DNA from: an uncultured Acidimicrobiales bacterium
GTDB taxonomy: Bacteria > Actinomycetota > Acidimicrobiia > Acidimicrobiales > SZUA-35
Length of the DNA stretch: 50,014 bases
NCBI GenBank assembly: GCA_938021675.1
Contig: CALIFY010000011.1
Location: 1-50,014 of the forward strand
Reading direction: 5' to 3'
Shown: positions 17,001 to 26,140 of the stretch, in pieces
Layout: each line of letters begins with the position of its first letter
How positions within the stretch are numbered: position 1 is the first letter of the stretch
Made by a program: the position numbers and the translations under genes
Notes under the pieces: generated by a model
What the model saw: only the letters and a program-made list of their open reading frames with translations
What the model was told of the DNA's origin: nothing
The model's database searches: none

Positions 17001-20000
17001 GCTGAAGCCGAACAACCCGGGTTTGTCGACGAGACGAAGTTCATCCCGATCGGCAAGAAATCGGAGACCTCAACGCCGTCGGCGTCCGACAGGCCGTCGT
17101 TGGTCACGGTCAGCGTGTACACGTGGTTGGTGCCGGCCACCACCGCACCGTCGGATGTCTTGTCCATCACCAGGTCGCTCTGGCGGTTGACGGTCGTCGT
17201 CTCCGTGGCGGTCACCGGGTCGCTGGAGTCGCTGTCGACGGTCGCCTCGTTCGAGAGTACCGTCGGGTCGGCCAATGACGAGTCGACATCGGCGGTGACG
17301 ACGATAGTTTCCGAATCGCCGGCGGCGATGGTCGGGAACAGGCACGACACCGTATTGACCGACGTCGAGCAGTTGGACGTATTGTCGACACCGACCAGGG
17401 TTACCCCAACCGGGAGCGCATCGACGATCGTTACATTGTCGGCATCGGACGGACCGAGATTGACCACCTCGATCGCCCACTGAACCGGCCCGCCGGCGAC
17501 GACCGGATCGACCAGATCCCTTTTGTCGATGTCGAGTTCGGAGTCGCGTATCACTCCCGCCGTGTCGGAACTGGTGTTGTTGTCGGGTTCGGGGTCATCG
17601 GTGTCGGAGGTGATGGCGGCCTCGTTCAACAGTCCGCTGCCGGCGGCTTCATCCGAGTCGACGTCGACCACGATGGTCAGGGTGTCGCTGGCCAGGGCGG
17701 CCAACGTGGGGACCACGCAGGTGAGCACCTGATCAGCCGCCGTGCACCGGCTATCGGAGGAAACCGCATCGAACGTTGTTCCTACGGGCAGCGTGTCGGT
17801 CACTACCACGTTTTCGGCATCCGATGGGCCAGCGTTTTCGATGGCCAAGTTCCAGGTGTACGGCAGACCGGCGGTGGCGAACCCACTGCCGTCCTTGACG
17901 ATTGAAAGGTCTGCTGAGTTCTCGACGGGAGTCTCGACATCGTCGTCATTGTCGGTCGGGTCGGGATCATTCTCGTCGGCTGAGACAGACGCCGAGTTTG
18001 TCACCGCCCCTCCATCGGGGAAATCGGCTGGAACGTCGACGACGATGTTTAGTGAGAGGGATCCGCTCGCCGCCACAAGGGGAACCAGGCAGGTCACCGT
18101 GGTCCCGGCCGCCGAGCACGACGAATCGGACAGCGCGGGATTGAACGTCGTGCCGGCCGGAATGGTGTCGGTCACTACTACCGAGGTTGCGGAACTGGGA
18201 CCGGCGTTTGAGATCGTCAGCTGATACGGATGGAACTCGCCGGCTACCAAGACTGGTTTCGTGGTCGATTTGGCCAGGGCGATGTTGGCCGCCTTCTCCA
18301 CATCGACGTCTACCGAGTCACCATTGTCCAATGGGTCTGGATCGTCGGTATCGGACGAAACCGAGGCGTTATTGGTCAGGGTCGAGCCGTCGACTTGCTC
18401 GGGATCGACGTCGGCCACGACGGTGACGACTGCGGTGCCGCCGTCGACGAGGGTGGCCTGGGTACACGTGGCGGTCTGGCCGGAGTCCCCGCAGGTCATC
18501 GTCGGCGAGGTCACCGAATCGATTGTCAACCCGGTGGGCAAGGTGTCGGTCACCGAGACGGCGAGCGCATCGGACGGGCCGTCGTTTGTAACGGTCAGAA
18601 CGTAGGTGACGGTCTGGCCGGCAACGACCGGATTCGGCGTTGCGGTCTTGGCCAGCCGCAGGTCGGCCTCGGCGGCCACCGTCACATCGACCGAATCCTC
18701 GTTGTTCGACGGGTCGGGGTCGGGGTCTGAGCTCGTGGCCTGAGCGGTATTGGTCAGTATTGTGTTGTTAGCGACCGACGAATCGATGTCGACATCGACG
18801 GTGATGGTGACGGTGTCTCCGGCCGCCACGGCGAGGATGGAACAGCCGAGGTTGGTTCCGATTCCAGAACATGTGCCATCGGTGGTGTTGACGCCGGTGA
18901 TGGTCATGCCGGTGGGCAGGGTGTCCGCAACCACGACGTTCGAGGCATCGGATGGCCCGGCGTTCGACACGGTGAGAGTGAACGTGGCATTGCTCCCGGC
19001 CACCACCGTTGAGCTCGACGCCGCTTTGTCGATTGAGAGGTCTGCTTCGCGGTCGACCTCGGTCTGGGCTGAGTCGTCGTTGTTCGACGGATCGGGATCG
19101 GTGGCGTCGCTCTCGACCGACGCGTCATTCTCGATCGATGTGCCATCGGGGACCGATGAGGCGACGTCGGCGACGACGGTCAGATTGACGACCTGACCTG
19201 GTGTCAAGGTTCCCAGGTTGCAGGTCACGGTGGCGTTGCTCGACGTGCATTGGGGGCTCGAACCGGTGGGCTGAAAGCTCAGGCCTGCGGGGAGTGTGTC
19301 GGTCACCACGGTTCCCGCCGCGTCGGACGGCCCGTCGTTGGTGACCGTGAAGGAATAGGTGACGGTCTCCCCCGCTACCGCCGTGGCTGGAGCGGTCTTG
19401 GTTAACGACAGGTCGGCCTGTGGGAGGGCGGGAACGGTGTCGGTACTCTCGTCGTTGTCGGGATCGGGGTCGGGGGTCGGTGAGGACACCGTTGCGGTGT
19501 TACCGATCGGCCCTGATGCATCGGCTGCGACGTCTACCACCAGGGTCAACACAACCTGGCCCGATGGCGGGATGGTGCCGAGGGTACAGACCACCCCGGC
19601 CGCACATGAAGCACTCGACCCGGCAGGATTGAAGGACAGCTCGGGTGGCAACACATCGTTCACCACCACGTTCAGCGCGTCGGACGGTCCGTTGTTTATC
19701 ACCGTGATGGTGTACGTGCCCGTCGTTCCTGGAACCAGGCTCGGGGCGTCGGCCTCTTTGATGATTTCCAGATCGGCTTCTTCTCCGACTTCGATGTCGG
19801 CCGAGTCATCGTTGTTGCCCGGATCGGGGTCGGTCTCGTCGGCAGCCGCGGTGGCCTCGTTGGTGTAGGTCGCGGCGGCGACTCCAGGGTCGACGTCGGC
19901 GACGATGGTGAACGTCACCGGTGCGCCGACAGCCAACGTCGCCGCCGAGCAGGTCACATCGGCCGGAGCGGTACCGGCGACACAGGCGCTGTCCGACAGG

Positions 20001-23000
20001 GCCGAATTGAATGTGAACCCGGCCGGGAGGTCGTCGTCGACACTAATGTTTGTCGCCGTCGATGGGCCGTCGTTGGTTACCGTTACCGAGAATGTGGCGA
20101 CGCCTCCAGCCAGGATCGGTGAGGTCAGGGTCGACTTGGCGGTGACCAGATCGGCTTCTTTCCCCACGGTCGTCTCGACATCGTCGCTGTCGTTACTCGG
20201 GTCGCCGTCCGGGGTGTCGCTGCCGACGGTCGCCGTATTGGTCAGCAACGTTGCGTCGGCCGTTGCCGGGTCGATGGTGACGGTGATATCGACGGTTACC
20301 GTGGCCCCGGCGGCCAAGGTGGCGGTCGTACAGGTCACCATGGCCCCCGAATCGGTACACGTGGCGGTGCCGGCGGTGACGGTTGCGGAGTCGAACGACG
20401 TGCCTCCCGGCAGCGTGTCGCTGATCTCCACCGCCTGAGCATCGGACGGGCCATCGTTGTAGACCGACACCGTGTAGGTCACCTGGTTGCCAGCCACCGC
20501 CGTGGCCGGACCGGTTTTCGTCATTTGCAGGTCGGCTGCGGTGTCGACCGTGGTCTCTTCGGTGTCGTCGACCTGGGGGCTGACGTCTCCCGATGCCGAT
20601 GCGGTGTTCGAGATGATGGTCCCGTCGGCCAGGTCGGCTCCGACGATCGCCGTAATCTCCACGACGTAGGTGTCTCCGGCGGCCAGCACACCGATGGTGC
20701 AGGTTACGGTCCCGCCGGATTCGGCACAGTTGGTTGGGTCATCGGTGCTGTCGAATGTCAGGCCGGCCGGAAGGGCGTCGGTGAGGGTCACCCCCGAATC
20801 GTCGGACGGGCCGAGATTTTCGACCTCGATACGATAGGTCACGGTTTGGCCGGCGAGCACGGGATCCGACAAGTCGTCTTTGGCGATTCGCAGCTCGGAA
20901 TCCCGGTCGATGTCGGTGGTCACCTCGGAGTCATTGTCCAAAAGGTCGGGGTCGGTCTCGTCACCGGAGATCGATGCCGGGTTCAGCAGCTGGGCGGTGT
21001 CGGCCAAGCTCGAGTCGGTGTCGACGACAAAGCTGACGGAGCCGCCGGTACCGGCCGGGATGGCGCCGACGGCACAGGTGACGGTGCCCCCGGATTCGGT
21101 GCAGTCCGACGATGAGCTAAAGGTGGCGCCGACCGGCAACGTGTCGGTGATGACCACTCCGGACGCGTCGGACGGGCCCTCGTTCTGATAGGTGAGGGTG
21201 TAGGTGATTTGGGTCCCGGCCACAATGGTGGTCGCGTTGTCGTCTTTGACGATCGACAGGTCGGCTTGCCGTTCAACGGTGTCGGTCGTCTCGCCCGTGT
21301 CATTCGACGAGTCGGGGTCATCGGTGGTACTCGACACCTCTGCGGTGTTTTCGATCGTTGCCCCGTCGGCGAGATCTGAGTCCACGTCGAACACCAACGT
21401 GAACGACTCGGTCGCACCGTCGGCCACGGTGCCCGCGGCACAGGTAATAGTGCCGACACTCAAGGTGCAGTCGCTGCTGCTGAGCGATGCATCGAAGGTC
21501 AGGCCGGTCGGCACCGCGTCGGTCACCGTCACCGCCTGGGCGTCCGATGGACCGTTGTTGGTGACCGAGATGTCGTAGCTGATCGTGCCCCCGGCCACCA
21601 CCGGCGAGGTCAGCGTCGTCTTGTCCACCGCCAAGTCGGCTTCGGTCACGACGGTCGTTTCGACGGTGTCGGTATTGTTCGATGGGTCGCCTTCGGGGTC
21701 ATCGCTGGTGGCGTCGACCCGGTTCTCCAGCGTCGTGCCTGCGGTGGCTGACGGTGGCACGGCGACCACCACGACGATCGTTTCGGTACCTCCGTCGGCA
21801 ATGGACGGCCAGGTACAGGTCGGCGTGGCGTCGCACGACCCGGAGCCCGACGGGGTCGCGCTGACCAGGGTGGCCCCCGACGGCAGCGAATCGGTGACAC
21901 TGACGTTCTGGGCGTCGGACGGTCCGTCGTTCGACACCGCGACGTTGTAGGTGAGTTGGTTGCCGGCCACCACGGTTGCCGGCCCGGTCTTTTCGACCAC
22001 CAAGTCGACTTCTCGTTCGACGTCGGTGCATTCCCGGTCGAGGTTGTCATCGAGGTCGTGTTCGTGGGTATCAGAAGTAACCGAGGCCGGATTGCAGATG
22101 TTCGGCACGGTCAGTGCGCCGTCGACATCGACCACGATGGACGGCGTCTCGCTATCTCCGGCCGCCAACGACGGGTAGGTGCAGGTCACGGTCTCCGGCG
22201 GGCCGGCGGCGGTCACCGAGCACGCCGGGTCTGACAGTGAGGCGTCAAATGTTGTTCCGACCGGAAGGGTGTCGGTTATCGTCACGTTCTGGGCGACCGA
22301 CGGACCCTCGTTTTCTATGGTGACTTCGTAGGTGAGTTGTTCCCCGGCGAGGACGGGGTCGGACAGATCGACCTTGTCGATCGTGAGGTCGACGAGGGGC
22401 TCGACCGGGTCGGTCGTCGTGTTGCTGTCTGCGCTGAACGGTTCGTTTATGAATTTGGCGATGTAGTCGAGCTGGGCTTGGTTGACGATGTCGGTGCCCT
22501 CGGTGCCGGGATCGACCGTTACCTGATAGGAGACCTCGTATCCGTGACCTCCTTGGGAGAGAGGCGCCACCTCACCACCGACCGCTGCGGTCGCCCCAAC
22601 CCCGACGTTGAAGTTCACCGCCGATCCGTCGAACCAGGCCGTGTCGTCACCGGCGGCGTCGGTCCGCCCACCGACTGGAGAGTCGTCTTCGATGATCGTC
22701 AGGCTGCCCGGCACGTAGGTGGTGCCAGCAGGGATGACATCGGCCAGGGTGGTCTCGATCGATGGGTCATCCCCGGTGTTGTCGAAGCTGAGGTTGTATT
22801 GGATGACGTCGCCGGGATGAACCTGTTCACCGTTTAGGTCGGTCGATTCCTTTTCGAAGTTCACGGTGAGGTTGGGAACGTAAATATCGATGTTGGTCGT
22901 CACCGCGGTGGGAAAGAATCCGTCACCGTCTGTCCCGATGGTGACCGTGGCGGTGGTCGACCCCGGTGGCACCAGCCCCGACGTCTCGATGATGTCGGCG

Positions 23001-23905
23001 TCGAAGCCGAGGGTGTTGGCCGGATATGACGGGTTGAGTCCGCCGTTGTAGACGGCGTTGTTCGTCAACGACGAATTGAAAAAGTTGTCTGGTGGGTTCG
23101 TAGCGTTCGTCAGGGGCGTTCCATTGAACTCGGCATAGTCGCCGGCGAAGCCGATGTCGCCTTCGGAGGCGACGACACCGATCTCAGCATCGATCGGCCC
23201 CACCGGAGGGGCGGTGAAGCCACTGACCGGAATATTGATGACCCCACCGCTGCCGACGAACTGAAAGCCATGGTTGACCGTCAGGTTCCGCCATGGCTCG
23301 GCCGGGTCCTCCTCGACGACGATCAGTGTCCAGCCCCCGTAGGTGGCGCCCGAACCGGGGGTGACCGCGATGTCGCCAACCCCGTAGGTGCCGGTCCCGC
23401 CGGCCTGGACCATGGTGGTTACGTCGACAAAGCCGGTGTAGTAGTTGTCGTTGCCGTTCCAGTCATCGAAGAACGAAGCCGTCAAGTTGACGTAACCACC
23501 GCTGGCCGGGGTGGAGAACTTGACGTCGTCTTTGTCGTCGTTGGCACCGGTGTAGTACCCGGCCCAGTACAGGCCGGCCCACAGAATCGAGCCTCCGGCC
23601 GGCAGCGTGTACGTCGCGGTGCTTGACGTGGTGGTGGTCGGGTCGCCGTCGACATCGATCAAGACCATGTTGGCCCCAAACGCATTGTTTGTGCTGTTTC
23701 CGCCGGCCTGAGCGGCGGCGCATGTGGCGAGCGCGGCACTACAGGTGGCCACGGTATTGGCCACGTACTCGATGTCGCCTGGGGCGTTTATCGAGAATAC
23801 GGGGGCGAAGGCGGTGTCGGCGGCGGCTGGAGCTGGCGGTAACGCCACCGCCACTGCCGCCACCACTACTAGGGTCGCTATTGCCGCGCTAAGAAACCGG
23901 GCCAT
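14069..23905 (-). CDS. Giant secreted DUF11-repeat surface protein with LPITG sorting signal
   Basis: This gene encodes 3278 residues without interruption. It has a signal peptide (1-29, cleavage expected after Ala27-Ala28-Ala29), then an N-terminal domain (about 30-350) of the type that heads large DUF11 proteins (INAPGDIEYVANTV, LPAGGSILWAGLYWAGY). There follow 23 DUF11-type beta-sandwich repeats of about 115-125 residues, each opening ADLSxxK and containing TVTNDGPSDAxxVxVTDxLP. All but the first carry a Cys pair 5-16 residues apart. The linkers are acidic (TPDPDPSNNxD). The C terminus has LPITG at 3240-3244, a hydrophobic helix and NRWWGTERSSV, a class of cell-wall sorting signal. It is probably a sortase-anchored adhesin or stalk; no sortase gene is in this window. 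It starts 69 bases after adk on the same strand, with no convincing ribosome binding site or terminator between them. Confidence 0.9.
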   Translation of the reverse strand: MARFLSAAIATLVVVAAVAVALPPAPAAADTAFAPVFSINAPGDIEYVANTVATCSAALATCAAAQAGGNSTNNAFGANMVLIDVDGDPTTTTSSTATYTLPAGGSILWAGLYWAGYYTGANDDKDDVKFSTPASGGYVNLTASFFDDWNGNDNYYTGFVDVTTMVQAGGTGTYGVGDIAVTPGSGATYGGWTLIVVEEDPAEPWRNLTVNHGFQFVGSGGVINIPVSGFTAPPVGPIDAEIGVVASEGDIGFAGDYAEFNGTPLTNATNPPDNFFNSSLTNNAVYNGGLNPSYPANTLGFDADIIETSGLVPPGSTTATVTIGTDGDGFFPTAVTTNIDIYVPNLTVNFEKESTDLNGEQVHPGDVIQYNLSFDNTGDDPSIETTLADVIPAGTTYVPGSLTIIEDDSPVGGRTDAAGDDTAWFDGSAVNFNVGVGATAAVGGEVAPLSQGGHGYEVSYQVTVDPGTEGTDIVNQAQLDYIAKFINEPFSADSNTTTDPVEPLVDLTIDKVDLSDPVLAGEQLTYEVTIENEGPSVAQNVTITDTLPVGTTFDASLSDPACSVTAAGPPETVTCTYPSLAAGDSETPSIVVDVDGALTVPNICNPASVTSDTHEHDLDDNLDRECTDVEREVDLVVEKTGPATVVAGNQLTYNVAVSNDGPSDAQNVSVTDSLPSGATLVSATPSGSGSCDATPTCTWPSIADGGTETIVVVVAVPPSATAGTTLENRVDATSDDPEGDPSNNTDTVETTVVTEADLAVDKTTLTSPVVAGGTISYDISVTNNGPSDAQAVTVTDAVPTGLTFDASLSSSDCTLSVGTITCAAGTVADGATESFTLVFDVDSDLADGATIENTAEVSSTTDDPDSSNDTGETTDTVERQADLSIVKDDNATTIVAGTQITYTLTYQNEGPSDASGVVITDTLPVGATFSSSSDCTESGGTVTCAVGAIPAGTGGSVSFVVDTDSSLADTAQLLNPASISGDETDPDLLDNDSEVTTDIDRDSELRIAKDDLSDPVLAGQTVTYRIEVENLGPSDDSGVTLTDALPAGLTFDSTDDPTNCAESGGTVTCTIGVLAAGDTYVVEITAIVGADLADGTIISNTASASGDVSPQVDDTEETTVDTAADLQMTKTGPATAVAGNQVTYTVSVYNDGPSDAQAVEISDTLPGGTSFDSATVTAGTATCTDSGAMVTCTTATLAAGATVTVDITVTIDPATADATLLTNTATVGSDTPDGDPSNDSDDVETTVGKEADLVTAKSTLTSPILAGGVATFSVTVTNDGPSTATNISVDDDLPAGFTFNSALSDSACVAGTAPADVTCSAATLAVGAPVTFTIVADVDPGVAAATYTNEATAAADETDPDPGNNDDSADIEVGEEADLEIIKEADAPSLVPGTTGTYTITVINNGPSDALNVVVNDVLPPELSFNPAGSSASCAAGVVCTLGTIPPSGQVVLTLVVDVAADASGPIGNTATVSSPTPDPDPDNDESTDTVPALPQADLSLTKTAPATAVAGETVTYSFTVTNDGPSDAAGTVVTDTLPAGLSFQPTGSSPQCTSSNATVTCNLGTLTPGQVVNLTVVADVASSVPDGTSIENDASVESDATDPDPSNNDDSAQTEVDREADLSIDKAASSSTVVAGSNATFTLTVSNAGPSDASNVVVADTLPTGMTITGVNTTDGTCSGIGTNLGCSILAVAAGDTVTITVDVDIDSSVANNTILTNTAQATSSDPDPDPSNNEDSVDVTVAAEADLRLAKTATPNPVVAGQTVTYVLTVTNDGPSDALAVSVTDTLPTGLTIDSVTSPTMTCGDSGQTATCTQATLVDGGTAVVTVVADVDPEQVDGSTLTNNASVSSDTDDPDPLDNGDSVDVDVEKAANIALAKSTTKPVLVAGEFHPYQLTISNAGPSSATSVVVTDTIPAGTTFNPALSDSSCSAAGTTVTCLVPLVAASGSLSLNIVVDVPADFPDGGAVTNSASVSADENDPDPTDNDDDVETPVENSADLSIVKDGSGFATAGLPYTWNLAIENAGPSDAENVVVTDTLPVGTTFDAVSSDSRCTAADQVLTCVVPTLAALASDTLTIVVDVDSDEAAGSGLLNEAAITSDTDDPEPDNNTSSDTAGVIRDSELDIDKRDLVDPVVAGGPVQWAIEVVNLGPSDADNVTIVDALPVGVTLVGVDNTSNCSTSVNTVSCLFPTIAAGDSETIVVTADVDSSLADPTVLSNEATVDSDSSDPVTATETTTVNRQSDLVMDKTSDGAVVAGTNHVYTLTVTNDGLSDADGVEVSDFLPIGMNFVSSTNPGCSASAGLVTCVLGTIAAGDAVTFDIEVFVTDSAATPTVNSATVTSDSPDPDPANNTDDDETEVTFEADLSLIKRAVTDPAVPGEPMTWEIEVTNAGTSIANNVSVTDSLPPSLTFVPAPGVPSSSTACSTIPAAPQDVTCTEADLLAGETIIFTIVADIDPATVDPIANSASVTSDTPDPDPSNNDGDDTAGVGPEADLSLVKTALTSPAVPGDPISYDVTVTNDGPSDALGIVVTDPVPAGATFDPTTSSANCGLVGSNVVCTVPVVPAGETVSVVIAFILDSDVIDGSTLENQASVTSDTPDPDPSDNTEDEETPVVASADLSVVKSGPSEPVVAGSEFDYTITIENHGPSDAQNAVLVDNLPAGTTLVSVDDGACTGAVSCTYATIPAGASIVVTVTVAVDDSLEEGAVITNDAAVSSDTADPDPSDNGDTNDSTVGRSAGLELTKTAAPQPVVAGEALTYTLSVTNVGPSVSDNVSIVDQLPAGTSFVSASAGCTNNPGATTSTVSCVVGTLGVGQVTDFEITVLVDSATVEQSSLVNEATATGDDSPPSTEGEEVEVDTSADLLITKDRVNDPVAGQELSWVITVANAGPSDALDVVVADALPAGVTYVSDTGGCEASGGAIECPLGTVQAGATESFEVTGLVEPFVSDEFQLANNAAVSSSTPDPDPTNNATSDESVVEAIADLSLEKTLAGELSAGRPAQYELTVTNAGPSDAPGVVVTDDLPVGLSFESADSDPSCIAAGATVTCSLGTVPANGTSSVVVAVNVEEGATGSLTNSASVSGDVADPDPDGNTASVTGEVGRESTLALDKLVDDTSLAPGATASYTIVVDNLGPARATGVVVEDQMPDGLTLVGASVASDSGSCALDGVTVRCDLGSVAVSEPVSVVVTAVAEDRPGLELVNRASVAGDGIDPVVASVTAEIQSDVDGQPPVPIPFLPITGSRSGALFVAAIGLLMLGLTLTAANRWWGTERSSV
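14174..14188 (-). other. Codons for the LPITG sortase motif
   Basis: The five codons encode Leu-Pro-Ile-Thr-Gly, followed by about 18 hydrophobic residues and a short tail with Arg and Glu. The order motif, membrane helix, charged tail is that of Gram-positive cell-wall sorting signals. Confidence 0.8.
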
Positions 23906-23974
23906 GGCGCACCATCGGCCGTTCTCGTTCGCTGAGAAGCGCGCGCCGCGGTTTTTGCCGAGAAAGTTATCTAT

Positions 23975-24571
23975 TTAGTGGGTTACCCCGCCGTCGATGG
24001 CGGCGAAGAGTCGATCACTTACTTCATGCTCGGCACCGATCCCGTCGACCCTTAGCACCAATCCCCGTTCATCGAACCAGTCGATGACCGGAACGGTTTC
24101 GCGGTCGTACAGCGCCAGGCGTTTGGCGATCCCCTCATCGGTATCGTCATTGCGGCCCCTGGACTTCATACGTGCCGTCACCTCTTCTAGAGCGACTTCG
24201 AGGTTGACTACGGCATCCAACGACGCCCCCGATTCGCTCAGCAGCCCGAGCAACGCATCGGCCTGGCTCGTCGTCCGCGGAAATCCGTCGAGCACAAACC
24301 CGGATTCTTGGACGTCGGAGTGGGCCAGTCGCTCCCGCACGAGGGCAATGGTTAGGTCGTCGCTCACCAAGCCACCGGCGGCCAAAATGGGTGCAACCTG
24401 GCTGCCGATTTCGCTCCCGGCGGCGATCGCGGCCCGGAACATGTCGCCCGTCGACAGGTGTACGACGCCGTACTGTTTCACTATCCGGTCGCACTGTGTG
24501 CCCTTGCCGGCGCCCTGGCGACCGAAAATAACCAGACGTAATGGCTCAGACCGATGCTCGTTCGCGCTCAT
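23975..24571 (-). CDS. adk: Adenylate kinase
   Basis: This 198-aa enzyme interconverts ATP + AMP and 2 ADP. The P-loop is GRQGAGKGT (17-25). LSTGDMFRAAIAAGSE and GFVLDGFPRTTSQADAL form the AMP-binding part. The lid is the short type (KSRGRNDDTDEGIAKRLALY), without a zinc finger. I prefer the ATG at 24571, after AGGGTGG; a GTG at 24583 would add VVHP. It follows secY by 94 bases, the standard place. The map gene that normally follows is missing, and the giant DUF11 gene follows instead. Confidence 0.95.
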   Translation of the reverse strand: MSANEHRSEPLRLVIFGRQGAGKGTQCDRIVKQYGVVHLSTGDMFRAAIAAGSEIGSQVAPILAAGGLVSDDLTIALVRERLAHSDVQESGFVLDGFPRTTSQADALLGLLSESGASLDAVVNLEVALEEVTARMKSRGRNDDTDEGIAKRLALYDRETVPVIDWFDERGLVLRVDGIGAEHEVSDRLFAAIDGGVTH

Positions 24572-24665
24572 GGGGTGTACCACCCTACACCGAACGGCTC
24601 CGCTATCCCCATCTCCATTCGCACTGCGCCCACGACGGCGCAGCGAGCCCCGAACACCCGGTCGG

Positions 24666-26003
24666 TTACTTGAGGAAGCCTTCGTAGTTTCGAGCCATCA
24701 GCTGGCTGTTGACCTGCTTCATCAACTCCAACGAGACGCCGACGCCGATCAGGATCGAGATGCCGGAAAAGCCCAACAGCCCGGCGTTGTTGTTTCCTGC
24801 ACCGATGAGCTGGAACAGTAACGCCGATGGAATCAGAGCGATTCCCGCAACCCACATCGCCCCGGGGAGGGTGATCCGGTTCAAGATTTTCGACAGATGC
24901 TGTTCGGTTTGGGGCCCCGGCCGGACGCCGGTGATGAAGCCGCCAGACTTGCGGAGTTCGTCGGCTCGACGAGCCGGGTCGAACGCGATGGCGTTGTAGA
25001 AGTAGGCAAAACCGACGATCAGAAGGCCGAACACCACCAGATAGGCGGGATCGGTTGGTGTGAAGAGACGATCTTGGATGAACGTGCGTACGTTGTCGCC
25101 CCAGTTGGGGTCAAGCTGGTTCCCGCTGGTCGGCAAGCTGGTGGCAATAAGGCTTGGTAGCTGCAGAAGTGAACTGGCAAAGATGACCGGAATGACGCCG
25201 GCCTGGTTGACCTTGAGCGGAATGTACGTCTTATTGCCGCCATATTGCTTGCGGCCGACAACCCTCTTCGGGAAGTTGATGGGGATCCGACGCTGGCCTT
25301 GTTCGATGAAGACGATGCCGAGGCAAAGACCGACCAAAAGGAGCAGAGCGACAGCCAACCACACCCAACCGCGAAGCTGGTAGATGTTGACTCCGAGCCC
25401 GGGGAGACCAGCCACCACGGAAGCGAAGATCAGTACCGACATACCGTTGCCGAGGCCCTTTTCGGTTACCAGTTCACCCATCCACATAAGGATCGCCGTT
25501 CCGACGGTCACGCAGCTGATGGCCAGCAACATCCGTCCGATCGAACCGTCTGGGAACAGGCCAGGGTCGTAGCCAAAGATCTGTTCCGGGCTCCGGTTGA
25601 TCAAGAACACCAGGCCAGAACTCTGGATCAAGGCAAGGGCCATAGTGACGTATCGGGTCCACTGGGTAATCTTTCGCTGACCCACCGCCCCCTGAGACTG
25701 CCATTCCTCAAGCTTGGGAACGGCCACCGTCAGAATCTGGATCACGATCGATGACGTGATATAGGGCAGAATGCCAAGCCCGAAGAGGTTGAGCACACCG
25801 CCGCTGCCGGTGAAGATCGTGAGATACCCGAACACACCGCCCTGGTTCTCGTCTGCCCGGTTTCTCAACGTCTCGATCCCATCGAGGCTGACGCCGGGGG
25901 CTGGGATCTGAGCTCCCAGTCGATAGAGCACGATGACGAAGAGGGTGAACAGGATCTTGTTCCGCAACTCCGACGTGCGGATGACGTTGAGAAGCGTTTC
26001 CAT
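24666..26003 (-). CDS. secY: Protein translocase subunit SecY
   Basis: SecY (445 aa) is the channel of the Sec translocon. The N terminus (METLLNVIRTSELRNKILFT), the periplasmic IPAPGVSLDG region, ten hydrophobic helices and the cytoplasmic loops (WTRYVTMALALIQS, RRIPINFPKRVVGRKQYGG) match the family. The C terminus ends MARNYEGFLK. It lies 137 bases after rplO and 94 before adk. It will also export the downstream giant protein, which may share its transcript. Confidence 0.96.
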   Translation of the reverse strand: METLLNVIRTSELRNKILFTLFVIVLYRLGAQIPAPGVSLDGIETLRNRADENQGGVFGYLTIFTGSGGVLNLFGLGILPYITSSIVIQILTVAVPKLEEWQSQGAVGQRKITQWTRYVTMALALIQSSGLVFLINRSPEQIFGYDPGLFPDGSIGRMLLAISCVTVGTAILMWMGELVTEKGLGNGMSVLIFASVVAGLPGLGVNIYQLRGWVWLAVALLLLVGLCLGIVFIEQGQRRIPINFPKRVVGRKQYGGNKTYIPLKVNQAGVIPVIFASSLLQLPSLIATSLPTSGNQLDPNWGDNVRTFIQDRLFTPTDPAYLVVFGLLIVGFAYFYNAIAFDPARRADELRKSGGFITGVRPGPQTEQHLSKILNRITLPGAMWVAGIALIPSALLFQLIGAGNNNAGLLGFSGISILIGVGVSLELMKQVNSQLMARNYEGFLK

Positions 26004-26140
26004 AGTCGTAGCTACCTTAGAAGAAGGGTCAGAACGAGAAGATGTTCAAGACGAAAAGATACTCAGTAAGAATCTAGAGCCATGCCGAATCAAAGCCGTT
26101 CAGGCGGACCGGCCGACAAGCGGCCAAGCCCACCAGCCGA

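Noticed and set aside
14500-22850. Regularly spaced similar segments that might suggest a CRISPR array
   Set aside because: The period is about 350-375 bases, repeats are diverged and coding, and no identical 20-40 base repeats or cas genes are present.
14228-23720. Many plus-strand ORFs of 60-290 codons running antisense through the giant gene
   Set aside because: They mirror the repetitive, stop-poor DUF11 sequence, have no ribosome binding sites or family features, and the minus frame has a signal peptide and clear domains.
23941-23956. CG-rich palindromic stretch followed by a T run, plus-strand terminator-like
   Set aside because: Nothing on the plus strand needs termination here, and the stem is short; on the minus strand it lacks a T tract.
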